Assembly: GCA_036405495.1 (NCBI GenBank)
Contig: DASWXL010000174.1
Location: 1 to 33,952 of the forward strand
Direction: 5' to 3'
From: DASWTL01 sp036405495
GTDB lineage: Bacteria; Bacteroidota; Bacteroidia; Sphingobacteriales; Sphingobacteriaceae
Length of the DNA: 33,952 nucleotides
Below the pieces are notes generated by a model. The model saw nothing but the letters and a program-made list of their open reading frames with translations, had not been told where the DNA came from and made no database searches. This document shows positions 1-7,824 of the stretch, piece by piece (the stretch's first letter is position 1; every line of letters starts with the position of its first letter). The position numbers were made by a program, and so were the translations under genes.

Positions 1-54
1 TAATCACATATTTTTTCATTCCGTAAAAATAGAAACAAAGTGCCCGGTTATTTC

Positions 55-68
55 TTGATGTAGATCAA
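55..68. promoter_or_regulatory. FNR/FixK-type operator upstream of the MhqO/MhqD-like operon
   Basis: The sequence TTGATGTAGATCAA is a perfect dyad of the FNR consensus TTGAT-N4-ATCAA. A -7-like element TAGTTTTG (91-98, form TAnnTTTG) begins 36 bp after the start of the box, which would place the box about 42 bp upstream of the transcription start, the usual class II activator position. Three related boxes occur at 13333, 17632 and 20412. The likely binding protein is the receiver-CRP fusion at 12265-13332, an inference from its recognition helix. Confidence 0.7.
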
Positions 69-90
69 GAGTTACGGTATGGTGGCGCTT

Positions 91-98
91 TAGTTTTG
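91..98 (+). promoter_or_regulatory. Candidate Bacteroidetes -7 element for the MhqO/MhqD-like operon
   Basis: TAGTTTTG matches TAnnTTTG. No TTTG is seen at -33, as is common for activator-dependent promoters, and the FNR-type box at 55-68 occupies the upstream position. Transcription would start near 103-105. That excludes the in-frame ATG at 100 and supports translation from the ATG at 160. Confidence 0.5.
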
Positions 99-159
99 CA
101 TGGACCGAAAAGAGAAAAACTCTCAAAAAGGCACTTTGTTGAACATAAAAAGAAAAGCC

Positions 160-1092
160 ATGGAAAATCAGATCCTGGGAATACATCATATCACCGCCAT
201 TGCGGGAAATGCAAAACGTAACCTCGACTTTTACACCCGGGTGTTGGGTTTACGTCTCGTTAAAAAGACGGTCAATTTTGATGATCCGTACACTTACCAC
301 TTTTATTTTGGTGACAAAGCGGGGAATCCGGGTACCATACTTACGTTTTTCCCATGGGAAGGAATTCAAACTGGGCGCCGGGGAAGCCGTCAGGTTACCG
401 AAATTGGCTATTCGGTACCTAAGAACAGCCTCGATTACTGGATAGAACGTTTTGAAAAGAACAATGTCATTTATAACAAGCCTGCCGAAAAGTTCGGCGA
501 GCAATACCTGACCTTTCTCGATCCGGACGGTTTAAAGCTGGAACTGATCGAAACGAAAGGATCCGATAGGCGTATTCCCTGGCAAAGCCGCGAGATCCCC
601 GATGACCATGCTACGAAAGGTTTTCATAATGTCACCATCACAACGAATAAAATGCAGCCTACGGCTGATATCCTAACCCATGTCTTTGGCTATCGCCTGC
701 TGGATCAGCATGTTAATCGCTTCCGCTTTATTACCGATACGGTTGAACATGCCGCTATTATCGACCTTGTCGAAGTCCCGGGCGAGGTTGCCGGCCATGT
801 GGCGGGAGGCTCGGTTCACCATGTTGCTTTCCGGGTGAAAGATGAGAATGTGCTGATGCATTTCAGGAACAGGATCATTGATCTGGGGTTGAATATTACA
901 CCGAAGATCGACCGTAACTATTTTTATTCACTGTATTTTCGTGAGCCTGGCGGTGTACTGTTCGAACTGGCAACGGACAATCCCGGCTTTGATGTCGACG
1001 AAACCGTCGAAGAACTCGGTACCCACTTAAAATTACCATCACAGTACGAGGATATCAGGTCCGACATTGAACGCAAACTTCCACAGATATGA
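160..1092 (+). CDS. Ring-cleaving dioxygenase / glyoxalase-fold protein, MhqO-like
   Basis: A 310-residue vicinal oxygen chelate protein with two glyoxalase/bleomycin-resistance modules, roughly residues 5-130 and 150-285. The first opens with GIHHITAIAG and the second with KGFHNVTITT, the usual metal-ligand His strands; EPGGVLFELATD near the end supplies the last ligand Glu. Bacillus MhqO, of about the same length, acts in hydroquinone/quinone detoxification. An upstream in-frame ATG at 100 would add 20 residues, but it lies before the predicted transcription start and the family begins at MENQ, so 160 is preferred. The stop overlaps the next start by 4 nt (ATGA), so the pair is translationally coupled. 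The actual substrate is unknown. Confidence 0.85.
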   Translation: MENQILGIHHITAIAGNAKRNLDFYTRVLGLRLVKKTVNFDDPYTYHFYFGDKAGNPGTILTFFPWEGIQTGRRGSRQVTEIGYSVPKNSLDYWIERFEKNNVIYNKPAEKFGEQYLTFLDPDGLKLELIETKGSDRRIPWQSREIPDDHATKGFHNVTITTNKMQPTADILTHVFGYRLLDQHVNRFRFITDTVEHAAIIDLVEVPGEVAGHVAGGSVHHVAFRVKDENVLMHFRNRIIDLGLNITPKIDRNYFYSLYFREPGGVLFELATDNPGFDVDETVEELGTHLKLPSQYEDIRSDIERKLPQI

Positions 1093-1733
1093 CCGGTATG
1101 TACACGCATAATAACGATGTCGTTACCGCTGGAGTGCCGGTAAAGGAGTCAAAAAAAGCTATGATCATGCTCCACGGGCGTGGCGCTACCGCGTCGGGCA
1201 TCATTTCTATGGAAAAGCATCTGAAGCTGACAGGCACTGCTATTTTCGCGCCGCAGGCAACTAATCACAGCTGGTATCCGTACAGTTTTCTGGCCCCCGA
1301 AGAAGATAATCAGCCCGCCCTGGACTCGGCAGTACGCATAATTGCCGGACTGGTTGAAGAAATTACACATAGCGGCATCAAGCCCGCCAATATTTACTTT
1401 ATGGGTTTCTCACAAGGCGCCTGCCTTACCTTAGAGTATACCACGCGCAATGCGGCCCGCTATGGAGGCATCATTGCGTTCACGGGAGGACTGATCGGCG
1501 AACAGATAAACCGGGCGAAGTACCGCGGCGATTTTCAGGGCACCCCTGTGCTGATCACTACCGGCGATCCGGATCCGCACGTACCCGTTTCGCGGGTACA
1601 GGAAAGCGCAGTTTTGCTAAGGGAACTTAATGCCGATGTAAGTGTCGAAATTTATAAGGGACGTATGCATACCATCTCGACGGAAGAAGTTCAACTCGCA
1701 AATGAACGGGTCCTGAAACCTGCGTCAGGTTAA
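1089..1733 (+). CDS. Alpha/beta hydrolase, MhqD-like phospholipase/carboxylesterase family
   Basis: A 214-residue serine hydrolase of the small carboxylesterase/phospholipase family. The oxyanion region MLHGRGA is at 27-33, the nucleophile elbow GFSQG has Ser108, the acid is probably Asp162 in TGDPDPHVP, and the catalytic His is His194 in GRMHT. It overlaps the preceding dioxygenase by 4 nt. In Bacillus the same two families (MhqO and MhqD) belong to the MhqR regulon for quinone and diamide stress, so a quinone or aromatic detoxification operon is the natural reading. The FNR-type box in front suggests that here it responds to oxygen limitation instead. The exact reaction is not known. Confidence 0.85.
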   Translation: MTGMYTHNNDVVTAGVPVKESKKAMIMLHGRGATASGIISMEKHLKLTGTAIFAPQATNHSWYPYSFLAPEEDNQPALDSAVRIIAGLVEEITHSGIKPANIYFMGFSQGACLTLEYTTRNAARYGGIIAFTGGLIGEQINRAKYRGDFQGTPVLITTGDPDPHVPVSRVQESAVLLRELNADVSVEIYKGRMHTISTEEVQLANERVLKPASG

Positions 1734-1766
1734 TACCAGTCGCCCGCCCGCGGCGTGGAGATAAAA

Positions 1767-3128
1767 TCAGCTATGCTGAGCGGCCAGTCGCCGACTCATC
1801 TTATTGAAGCGGACATAGAGCAAAGCAGCCGAAACCAGTAATCCGAGTGTGAGGCCATACCAAATTCCGTTTGCTCCGAGGTTAAGCGTTATTCCTAACA
1901 CATATGCGATGGGCAGTCCTACTATCCAGTAGGCTATAAAAGTGATCACGGTAGGTACATTAACATCACCCATTCCCCGTAATACGCCAAGTCCGACCAC
2001 CTGCGCCCCGTCAAATAACTGAAAGAGGCCGGCAATGATCAATAACTGAGAGGCAATGGCGATTACTGCAGGATCGGATGTATAGATATTCGGAAGAAAC
2101 TGGTTAAAAAGCATGAAGATCAATGCCGTTGCGGTCATAAAAACCAGTACAATGTGGTAACTGGATATGGCTGACAGACGTAATTCCTTAAAGTTTGCCG
2201 TGCCGTAATTGTTGCCGGTCCTGATCGTAGCCGCTGCCGAAACGCCGCTCGCCATCATGTAGGTCATAGATGCCATGGCGATAGCGACCTGGTGTGCGGC
2301 CTGCTCGATCGCGCCGATGGTTCCCATAATAATGGCAGCCCCGCTGAATGCACTCACTTCAAATGCATATTGCATGGCTACCGGTCCGCCTATTTTGAAT
2401 ATTTTAAGCGACCTTGCTCTGCTGATCTGCGATAACGTAAAATGTTTAAGATATTCACGGAATATCTTTGAACGGAAAACATATAATCCCATGGCACACG
2501 CCATAATGGTCCGGTCGATGAGCGTGCTGAGGCCGACACCCCTCACTCCCATCGGATCGATTCCAAACATCCCTCTCACAAAAATGATCCCCAGTACGAT
2601 GTTGATGACATTTCCCCAGATGGAGATCATCATGGCCTGATGCGTGAAACCAAGACCTTCCGTGAACTGCTTGAACGTATTAAATAACATCAGCGGAACA
2701 ATGGAAAGGGTGAGCAAAGCCAGATATGGTCTTGCGTAATAAACCACTTCCGGCGACTGGTCCAGGTGATCGATCACCAGTAATGATCCTCCGTAAACAA
2801 ATGCAAACAGAAAAAGGCCTGTTACGATATTGATAAGCAGGCTGTTGGAAAGCAGTTTACCACACTCGTCATAATTTTTACGTCCGTTTTCCTGAGCAAT
2901 AAGCGGGGTTAAACCATAAGAGATCCCGATCCCTACCACCATCACCACCGTGAAAATGCTATTCACCAGAGACACTGCAGCAAGCTGAATTGTTCCGGCA
3001 AAATGTCCTACGATAATACTGTCGGCCGTATGGACCAGCGTATGCCCAAGCTGCGAGATCACAACCGGAACTGCAAGCTTCAGGTTCGATTGATAGTGCG
3101 GTTTGAATTTTAAATAAAGCTGCTTCAC
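1767..3128 (-). CDS. MATE family multidrug/Na+ efflux transporter
   Basis: A 453-residue inner-membrane protein of the multidrug and toxic compound extrusion family (NorM/DinF type), with about 12 hydrophobic segments in two similar halves. Family features include LAVPVVISQLGHTLVHTADSIIVGHF near the N-terminus (residues 18-43) and GGPVAMQYAFEVSAF at the start of the second half (about 255). Members exchange Na+ or H+ for cationic drugs. The start codon at 3126-3128 is GTG; no ATG lies close enough to keep the first conserved helix. It converges with the hydrolase at 1733, leaving only 33 bp between. A TACCTTTG element lies 20 bp upstream on the same strand. Confidence 0.93.
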   Translation of the reverse strand: MKQLYLKFKPHYQSNLKLAVPVVISQLGHTLVHTADSIIVGHFAGTIQLAAVSLVNSIFTVVMVVGIGISYGLTPLIAQENGRKNYDECGKLLSNSLLINIVTGLFLFAFVYGGSLLVIDHLDQSPEVVYYARPYLALLTLSIVPLMLFNTFKQFTEGLGFTHQAMMISIWGNVINIVLGIIFVRGMFGIDPMGVRGVGLSTLIDRTIMACAMGLYVFRSKIFREYLKHFTLSQISRARSLKIFKIGGPVAMQYAFEVSAFSGAAIIMGTIGAIEQAAHQVAIAMASMTYMMASGVSAAATIRTGNNYGTANFKELRLSAISSYHIVLVFMTATALIFMLFNQFLPNIYTSDPAVIAIASQLLIIAGLFQLFDGAQVVGLGVLRGMGDVNVPTVITFIAYWIVGLPIAYVLGITLNLGANGIWYGLTLGLLVSAALLYVRFNKMSRRLAAQHS

Positions 3129-3147
3129 AACACGGGTCGAAAGACGG

Positions 3148-3155
3148 CAAAGGTA
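3148..3155 (-). promoter_or_regulatory. Candidate -7 element for the MATE gene
   Basis: On the minus strand this reads TACCTTTG, an exact TAnnTTTG match, 20 bp upstream of the GTG start. No clear TTTG lies 19-21 bp further upstream, so the promoter is only half supported. Confidence 0.4.
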
Positions 3156-3260
3156 AATATTAGGGACTTTAATTTTTTTATCTTTTTCACAACCTTATCC
3201 GGTGTCGTGCCGTATACTCCGGAAGTTTAGATAAATAATCATACCAGCCTGACAGAAAGC

Positions 3261-3371
3261 ATGTTGGGTTTAGAAAAGGGATTACTTTCTTCCGGTTGGT
3301 ATGTATCATCCTTTAGCTTTATACAATTCGAAAAGGGACACTATGCGGTATATCACCGCTCTTGCCCGTAA
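3261..3371 (+). CDS. Possible 36-residue small protein
   Basis: In the 327-bp gap between the divergent MATE and AlbA_2 genes there is an ATG-initiated frame of 36 codons. The product is rich in aromatic residues (GWYVSSFSFIQFEK in the middle) and has one Cys near the C-terminus. A good rho-independent terminator starts 28 bp after the stop on the same strand, so a short plus-strand transcript is likely. No upstream promoter is obvious and no homologue is recognised, so the transcript could equally be non-coding. Confidence 0.25.
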   Translation: MLGLEKGLLSSGWYVSSFSFIQFEKGHYAVYHRSCP

Positions 3372-3398
3372 GAACTTTTCATAACACATCTAAACTTG

Positions 3399-3435
3399 AA
3401 GGCTCTGCCGGAAACGGCAGGGCTTTCTTTATTTT
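3399..3435 (+). terminator. Rho-independent terminator of an unassigned short plus-strand transcript
   Basis: Stem 3399-3410 pairs with 3415-3426 (12 pairs including two G-T) around a GAAA tetraloop, followed by a T-rich tail TTTCTTTATTTT. The tail is on the plus strand, whereas both flanking genes are on the minus strand, so it must end a plus-strand RNA starting between about 3160 and 3390. It might also stabilise the 3' end of the minus-strand AlbA_2 mRNA, but the minus-strand tail is poor in T. Confidence 0.6.
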
Positions 3436-3455
3436 ACGCAGTTTGAAGCTGAAAG

Positions 3456-4079
3456 CTACGCTGCCGTATAGAATTCTTCTTTTTCGGTAGTATGTACCCG
3501 GATCACTCCTGTAAGGACCAGATTGACCAGGATACGTTGTGCACGTCGCCTGGAGAGGTTAAGCATCTTACTGTATTCCCTGGCGGTTATTCGTTCGTTA
3601 GCCTCCAGATACTCCAGAAGAGCCTTTTCTTTGGAAGAGTATTCGATCAATGTTCCTTCACTTTTGTGTTCGCGGCGCAATACATCCACCACGACTTTGC
3701 TGGCCAGTACACTCTTGTCCTGCACCCTGATATAAACCCACCATTTTTTATCGTCGCCTAAAGCATAATGAGGCTTTGCATCACTTTCGGGGATCTCCGC
3801 AATCAGTACCAGCTTGTCGTCAATATAGACCTCATCGAATTTCGGCTCGATAGCCGGACGGCAAAAGAAGTTTCCGGCCTGCGTCAGCATGTACTTTTCT
3901 TCATCCTCATTCTTCACCCCTTTGATTGTTCCGTTGTCTGCTACGCCGACAAGAAGTTTACCGCCTTTGTTATTGGCGAAAGCAACGAGGGTCTTTGCGA
4001 TCTTTTCCTGACTGGTGATCCTGTTCTTAAAATCCAACGTAGCACCTTCACCTTCTAAAATTAATTTCCTGATATTCAT
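3456..4079 (-). CDS. AlbA_2 (Schlafen-type) domain protein with C-terminal winged helix
   Basis: A 207-residue protein. Residues 5-130 match the AlbA_2 putative nucleic-acid/ATP-binding domain: EGATLDFK at 11-18, then KTLVAFANNKGGKLLVGVAD at 29-48 and WVYIRVQDKS near 114. Residues 145-205 look like a winged helix-turn-helix (LEYLEANERITAREYSKMLN, then RRRAQRILVNL). Members are usually annotated as transcriptional regulators or possible nucleic-acid-binding proteins, with little experimental support. The gene starts 19 bp after the DUF4442 gene, so the two are probably co-transcribed. Confidence 0.85.
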   Translation of the reverse strand: MNIRKLILEGEGATLDFKNRITSQEKIAKTLVAFANNKGGKLLVGVADNGTIKGVKNEDEEKYMLTQAGNFFCRPAIEPKFDEVYIDDKLVLIAEIPESDAKPHYALGDDKKWWVYIRVQDKSVLASKVVVDVLRREHKSEGTLIEYSSKEKALLEYLEANERITAREYSKMLNLSRRRAQRILVNLVLTGVIRVHTTEKEEFYTAA

Positions 4080-4098
4080 GTCAGCTACGTTTTAAACT

Positions 4099-4584
4099 TT
4101 AGTAGGCTATGCGGCTTTCTTCACCTGAATGCAGATTACGGACATAAACTTCATTCATCACCGTTGCACAAAGCTCACCATGTTTATTATAGATCTCCAT
4201 CGGATATGCTTTCACGAATTTTCCGATAGTCTTCAATGCAGTTTCAGCTTCCGTGATCTGCTCATCACTTAAAGTAATGGTAAAATACAGATCGGTTCGG
4301 CCCGGCTTCAGGTAACTGATCTGCGCACTTTTTAACCACACACGAACTTTGTAACCCCGTCGTTGTAAGACCTGGTCAAATAACAACGCATAAAACGGAT
4401 CCGTGGCACTGAAGATCGTCCCTCCAAAAATGGATTTGTTATAGTTGGTATTTATAACACTCCGGTTAACTTTTACCGTAACACCGGTAAATCCCCGTTC
4501 AAATTTCTTAACCCAGATCCTTTGGAAGAACAGCGGCGGGTAAAAGCGCATGGCCCACTTTAATGTCTTTTCAGAAACAACCAT
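4099..4584 (-). CDS. DUF4442 hotdog-fold (thioesterase-like) protein
   Basis: About 161 residues, with the DUF4442 pattern: an early FYPPLFF helix, GGTIFSATDPFYALLF (the helix of a hotdog fold) and YLKPGRTDLYFTITLS in the sheet. Hotdog folds of this kind are related to acyl-CoA or acyl-ACP thioesterases; the substrate is unknown. The reading frame extends upstream to a TTG at 4641, but the first ATG, at 4584 (MVVSEKTLKW), gives the usual family length and is preferred. It lies head-to-head with the fasciclin gene and 19 bp before the AlbA_2 gene. Confidence 0.75.
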   Translation of the reverse strand: MVVSEKTLKWAMRFYPPLFFQRIWVKKFERGFTGVTVKVNRSVINTNYNKSIFGGTIFSATDPFYALLFDQVLQRRGYKVRVWLKSAQISYLKPGRTDLYFTITLSDEQITEAETALKTIGKFVKAYPMEIYNKHGELCATVMNEVYVRNLHSGEESRIAY

Positions 4585-4687
4585 TTGATGACTAATATCT
4601 GAAACAGAACTGAGGTTTGAAAGCCCTGTCCGGCAGAACAAACAAAAACATACAGGCGCAGGTTAATCGGGAATACGCTGCAATCTG

Positions 4688-5257
4688 ATGAAGAGGCTGT
4701 TAAACATCGTTTTGATCCTGTTTGCTGCTACCGGCGCGGGGTGCAGGAATTCAACGCGGCTCGCTGATGAAGCAGAAACTACCAGGAGTGTAGTTCCCGA
4801 CAATACCGAAGTAGAGAAGCAGTATGATGTTCCGGATGCGTCTTCCGACACATCAAAGTCCATCAATGAGATTATTGCATCGAGGGGAAACCTCAGCACA
4901 TTAACGTCGGCAATAGAAACAGCTCAACTGACCACCATGTTAAGCGGCACCGGGGTCTTTACCATGTTTGCACCTTCAGACTCAGCATTTAACGCTTCGC
5001 CGGTTAAAGTCAGGGATCTGGAAAGATCAGGGCCAGATCAAAGCTTACAAAAAACCCTCGCCTATCATCTCGTTGCCGGAACGTATACGCTTGCCGATAT
5101 TAAAGAAGGAATGGAACTAACAACAGTGCACGGTAAAAAGATCCGATTCAGCGCAAAAGACGGCAGGATAACCGTTAACGGTGCTGAAATCATTACGCCG
5201 AATATACATACCAGGAACGGCATAGTCCATGTCATTGACAGGGTGCTTGTTCCATGA
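4688..5257 (+). CDS. Fasciclin-domain lipoprotein
   Basis: A 189-residue secreted protein. Residues 1-19 form a lipoprotein signal (KR then hydrophobic LLNIVLILF, Cys19 as the acylated residue, although Gly at -3 is not ideal). Residues about 58-189 form a single FAS1/fasciclin domain, with SINEIIASRGNLSTL at the start, the H1 block TMFAPSDSAFN, the YH motif AYHLVAGTY, and NGIVHVIDRVLVP as the terminal H2 block. FAS1 domains mediate adhesion at the cell surface in Bacteroidota and are often stress-related. The gene is monocistronic and converges on the DUF819 gene with a 4-bp gap. Confidence 0.9.
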   Translation: MKRLLNIVLILFAATGAGCRNSTRLADEAETTRSVVPDNTEVEKQYDVPDASSDTSKSINEIIASRGNLSTLTSAIETAQLTTMLSGTGVFTMFAPSDSAFNASPVKVRDLERSGPDQSLQKTLAYHLVAGTYTLADIKEGMELTTVHGKKIRFSAKDGRITVNGAEIITPNIHTRNGIVHVIDRVLVP

Positions 5258-5261
5258 GGCT

Positions 5262-6521
5262 TTATGGCGCCACCATTTGCATCAGGATTCCGCAGAGATA
5301 TGCGCCATACGTACCAATAACATAACCGAATACAGCCAGCAATACGCCTACCGGAGCTAAGGACGGATGAAAGGCGCTTGCCACCACAGGTGCTGATGCC
5401 GGTCCGCCGATATTGGCCTGACTTCCTACGGCTAAAAAGAAGAACGGAGATTTCGTCAGCTTGGCCACAATGATCATCAGTATGGCATGAATGGATATCC
5501 AGATAAGGCCGACCAGCAATAAACCAGGATTATCGAAGATAGCCATAACATTCATCTGCATTCCGATAGTGGCGATCAGGATATACAAAAGAACACTGGC
5601 TATCCGTGACGCTCCGGCCCCCTCGAGCTTTCGAACCGGTGTAAAAGATAACAGCATACCTATTGTAGTTGCTAAAACAACCAGCCAGAAGAATCCGGAA
5701 GTAAGGCTGAACTTATCCAGATACGGGGCGTTTTCGACAACCCACGGGGTGATATTATCAGAGAGGTAATGTGCGATGCCCGTAACGCCGAACCCTACTC
5801 CGAGGATCAAAACAATATCCTCCATTTTCGGGATGCGCATAATGCTTAAATGATAATCTTCAATTTTCTTTTTAAGGTCGGTTACGGAAGTATTATCGGC
5901 TTTCAGCTTTTCATCTATCGACTTGGTTTTTGTAGCACCGTATAGTAAAATAGCCATCCAGATATAGGCAACAATAACATCAACGGCTACCATTGCCGAA
6001 AAGAGATCAGAACTGGGCTTAAAGATCTCGAACATGGCGGCCTGATTAGCGCCGCCACCGATCCAGCTGCCCGCGATCGTACTTAAACCGCGCCAAACCG
6101 CATCGGGACCGGTGCCGCCAACTACTTCAGGGGCGAAAACTGAAACGATCCCCACGGCCAACGGTCCGCCAAGCAGCACGCCGACGGATCCGGTAATAAA
6201 CATCAGTCCGGCTTTATGACGAAGTTTCCAGATCTCTTTCAGATCGAGGCTAACGGTAAATAACACCAGACTGGCCGGCAGCAGGTACCGGGAGGCGATG
6301 GTGTAAAGACTCGATGTACTGCCGGAGATCACGCCGGCAGAGTTTAAAACACCAGGCAGAAAATAGCACAGCAGAATGGGGGGTACAACGTTATAAAACT
6401 TTCCAAAAAACGGATGTTTACTTGCGGATGTAGCAAAGACGAGTGCCAGGATCATCATCAATAATCCCAGTACAACGGCGTCATTAGTAATAAAAGCTTC
6501 GGGGACGGGTGTGGTTGCCAT
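5262..6521 (-). CDS. DUF819 family integral membrane protein
   Basis: A 419-residue polytopic membrane protein, about 11 hydrophobic segments, of the DUF819 (YjcL-like) family. Two glycine-rich motifs, GSWIGGGANQAAMFE and AVGSQANIGGPASAPVVASAF, sit at equivalent places in the two halves, which suggests an inverted-repeat transporter. Similarity of such motifs to cation:carboxylate symporters is an inference and no substrate is known. A TTG codon lies directly before the ATG at 6521; the ATG is the better start. It is preceded by the DUF4142 gene on the same strand with a 104-bp gap. Confidence 0.88.
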   Translation of the reverse strand: MATTPVPEAFITNDAVVLGLLMMILALVFATSASKHPFFGKFYNVVPPILLCYFLPGVLNSAGVISGSTSSLYTIASRYLLPASLVLFTVSLDLKEIWKLRHKAGLMFITGSVGVLLGGPLAVGIVSVFAPEVVGGTGPDAVWRGLSTIAGSWIGGGANQAAMFEIFKPSSDLFSAMVAVDVIVAYIWMAILLYGATKTKSIDEKLKADNTSVTDLKKKIEDYHLSIMRIPKMEDIVLILGVGFGVTGIAHYLSDNITPWVVENAPYLDKFSLTSGFFWLVVLATTIGMLLSFTPVRKLEGAGASRIASVLLYILIATIGMQMNVMAIFDNPGLLLVGLIWISIHAILMIIVAKLTKSPFFFLAVGSQANIGGPASAPVVASAFHPSLAPVGVLLAVFGYVIGTYGAYLCGILMQMVAP

Positions 6522-6625
6522 CAATAAAATTTCCCGAATATATCCTAATTTTATTTAAAAGCAACCGCAGTCAGGCACAAGAATCCCCTTCCTGCCACTG
6601 CCTCCTTTAGCTAGATTACCATTGG

Positions 6626-7147
6626 TTATTCGATCAGGGCACTCCTTAAATTTCTCACCTGCTGCAGATTGGCTATCAAAGCCGGCAATCGCGTGGCTGC
6701 ATATTGGCGCAGATCCGCGTCGTCAAGACTTTGAGCCGCTGCATCGTACAAGTTAACCGTTTCCTGCGCATTCAACTCCATCAGCTCACCGAATGCCTGA
6801 TCAAAAGTATCGCCGGTGAACTGATTTAAGATATTGAGATTGCTCTGATGCACGGCAATTAAAGAAGTAGAGATGGTAATGCCTTTTGATGCGGCAAGTG
6901 CGGTTAGCTCCGAGTCGGCTCTTGCATGATCCGCGATAGCAGCATTGCCATAATTGATCACCAGCTGGTCGACACCTTTCTGCGTTGCCGAAGTAGATGC
7001 CTGTATGGTGAGATTATTACTGCTGGAGGCCTGCGTCACAAACGTCTGGCTATCCATCCGAAACTCTTCCACTTCATTTTTTTTGCATGAGGTCAAGACG
7101 CTGGCAGTACCTGCCATCACCAGTAAGAAAATACTCCACTTATTCAT
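6626..7147 (-). CDS. DUF4142 lipoprotein
   Basis: A 173-residue secreted lipoprotein with signal peptide and lipobox VLTSC (Cys20). Residues 30-170 match DUF4142, a four-helix bundle with the opening MDSQTFVTQASSSNN, the HARADSELTALAASKGI block and a later IAVHQSNLNIL helix. Members lie in the periplasm or outer membrane and are frequent in Bacteroidota; the fold resembles ferritin-like bundles, but no function is established. It is flanked by gaps of 189 bp upstream and 104 bp downstream, so it may be transcribed alone. Confidence 0.85.
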   Translation of the reverse strand: MNKWSIFLLVMAGTASVLTSCKKNEVEEFRMDSQTFVTQASSSNNLTIQASTSATQKGVDQLVINYGNAAIADHARADSELTALAASKGITISTSLIAVHQSNLNILNQFTGDTFDQAFGELMELNAQETVNLYDAAAQSLDDADLRQYAATRLPALIANLQQVRNLRSALIE

Positions 7148-7336
7148 ACGTCACAATTTTAAGGTTAACGAAAGCAATTTTTCAGAGTAAGGATAGGCAG
7201 GGTGGCCGGCGTGTCAAAAATATATACACACGCTCACCTCAGAAAAACCAAGTATTCGTCCCTGTATCCTCAGCAAAAGTTGCGAGATTTTGATGAACAA
7301 GCAGGTAGGAGTACCTATCGGATGATATAGCAACTA

Positions 7337-7771
7337 TCACACCAGTTTCGCGTCGAGCGAAATGTCTACGGCGCTTAATGCTTTACTGATGGGACAGGTT
7401 CTTTTTGCAGCATCGGCCAGTTGCTGGAATTGCTCATCACTTATGTCTGCAATTCTGGCCTCTAAGGTCAGTTTGATCGACGTTACTTCATATCCTTCGC
7501 CAACTTTATCAAGGCGGACGGCGGCCTCCGTTTTCAGTTCGTCCGGAGTAAAGCCGGCTCCTGAGAGCTGAAAGCTTAAAGCCATAGAAAAACATCCGGC
7601 ATGCGCTGCGCCGATCAATTCTTCAGGATTTGTTCCTGCTTTTCCGTCCTCGTTCTCAAACCGTGCTGCGGTTGAGTAAGGCGTTTGTTGTAATACTCCA
7701 CTGGTGGACGTCAGGCTTCCCTTTCCCTCCAGGCCGGTGCCATTCCAAATTGCGGTAGCTCTTCTGATCAT
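7337..7771 (-). CDS. osmC: OsmC-type peroxiredoxin
   Basis: A 144-residue OsmC/Ohr-family hydroperoxide reductase. The two redox cysteines are Cys60 in GAAHAGCFSMAL and Cys126 in KRTCPISKAL, and the N-terminal Arg-containing strand is present. The HAGCFSMAL form and the GKAGTNPEELIGA lead-in are typical of OsmC rather than Ohr. It reduces organic hydroperoxides in the cytoplasm. It lies 53 bp downstream of the Mut7-C gene on the same strand and may share its transcript. Confidence 0.93.
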   Translation of the reverse strand: MIRRATAIWNGTGLEGKGSLTSTSGVLQQTPYSTAARFENEDGKAGTNPEELIGAAHAGCFSMALSFQLSGAGFTPDELKTEAAVRLDKVGEGYEVTSIKLTLEARIADISDEQFQQLADAAKRTCPISKALSAVDISLDAKLV

Positions 7772-7824
7772 AGTTCAATAGTTTAGTTAACAGAACCTTT
7801 AAAACCGTTGATACGCATATTTGT

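Noticed and set aside
100..159. Extended N-terminus of the MhqO-like protein from the ATG at 100
   Set aside because: The ATG falls at or before the inferred transcription start (-7 element at 91-98), and the family sequence begins at the ATG at 160.
4585..4641. N-terminal extension of the DUF4442 protein from a TTG
   Set aside because: The 19 added residues are low in family-like sequence, and an ATG at 4584 gives the normal length.
7300..7315. Short inverted repeat AGGTA-GGAG-TACCT
   Set aside because: Only 5-bp arms, no promoter element close by and no second copy; expected by chance.
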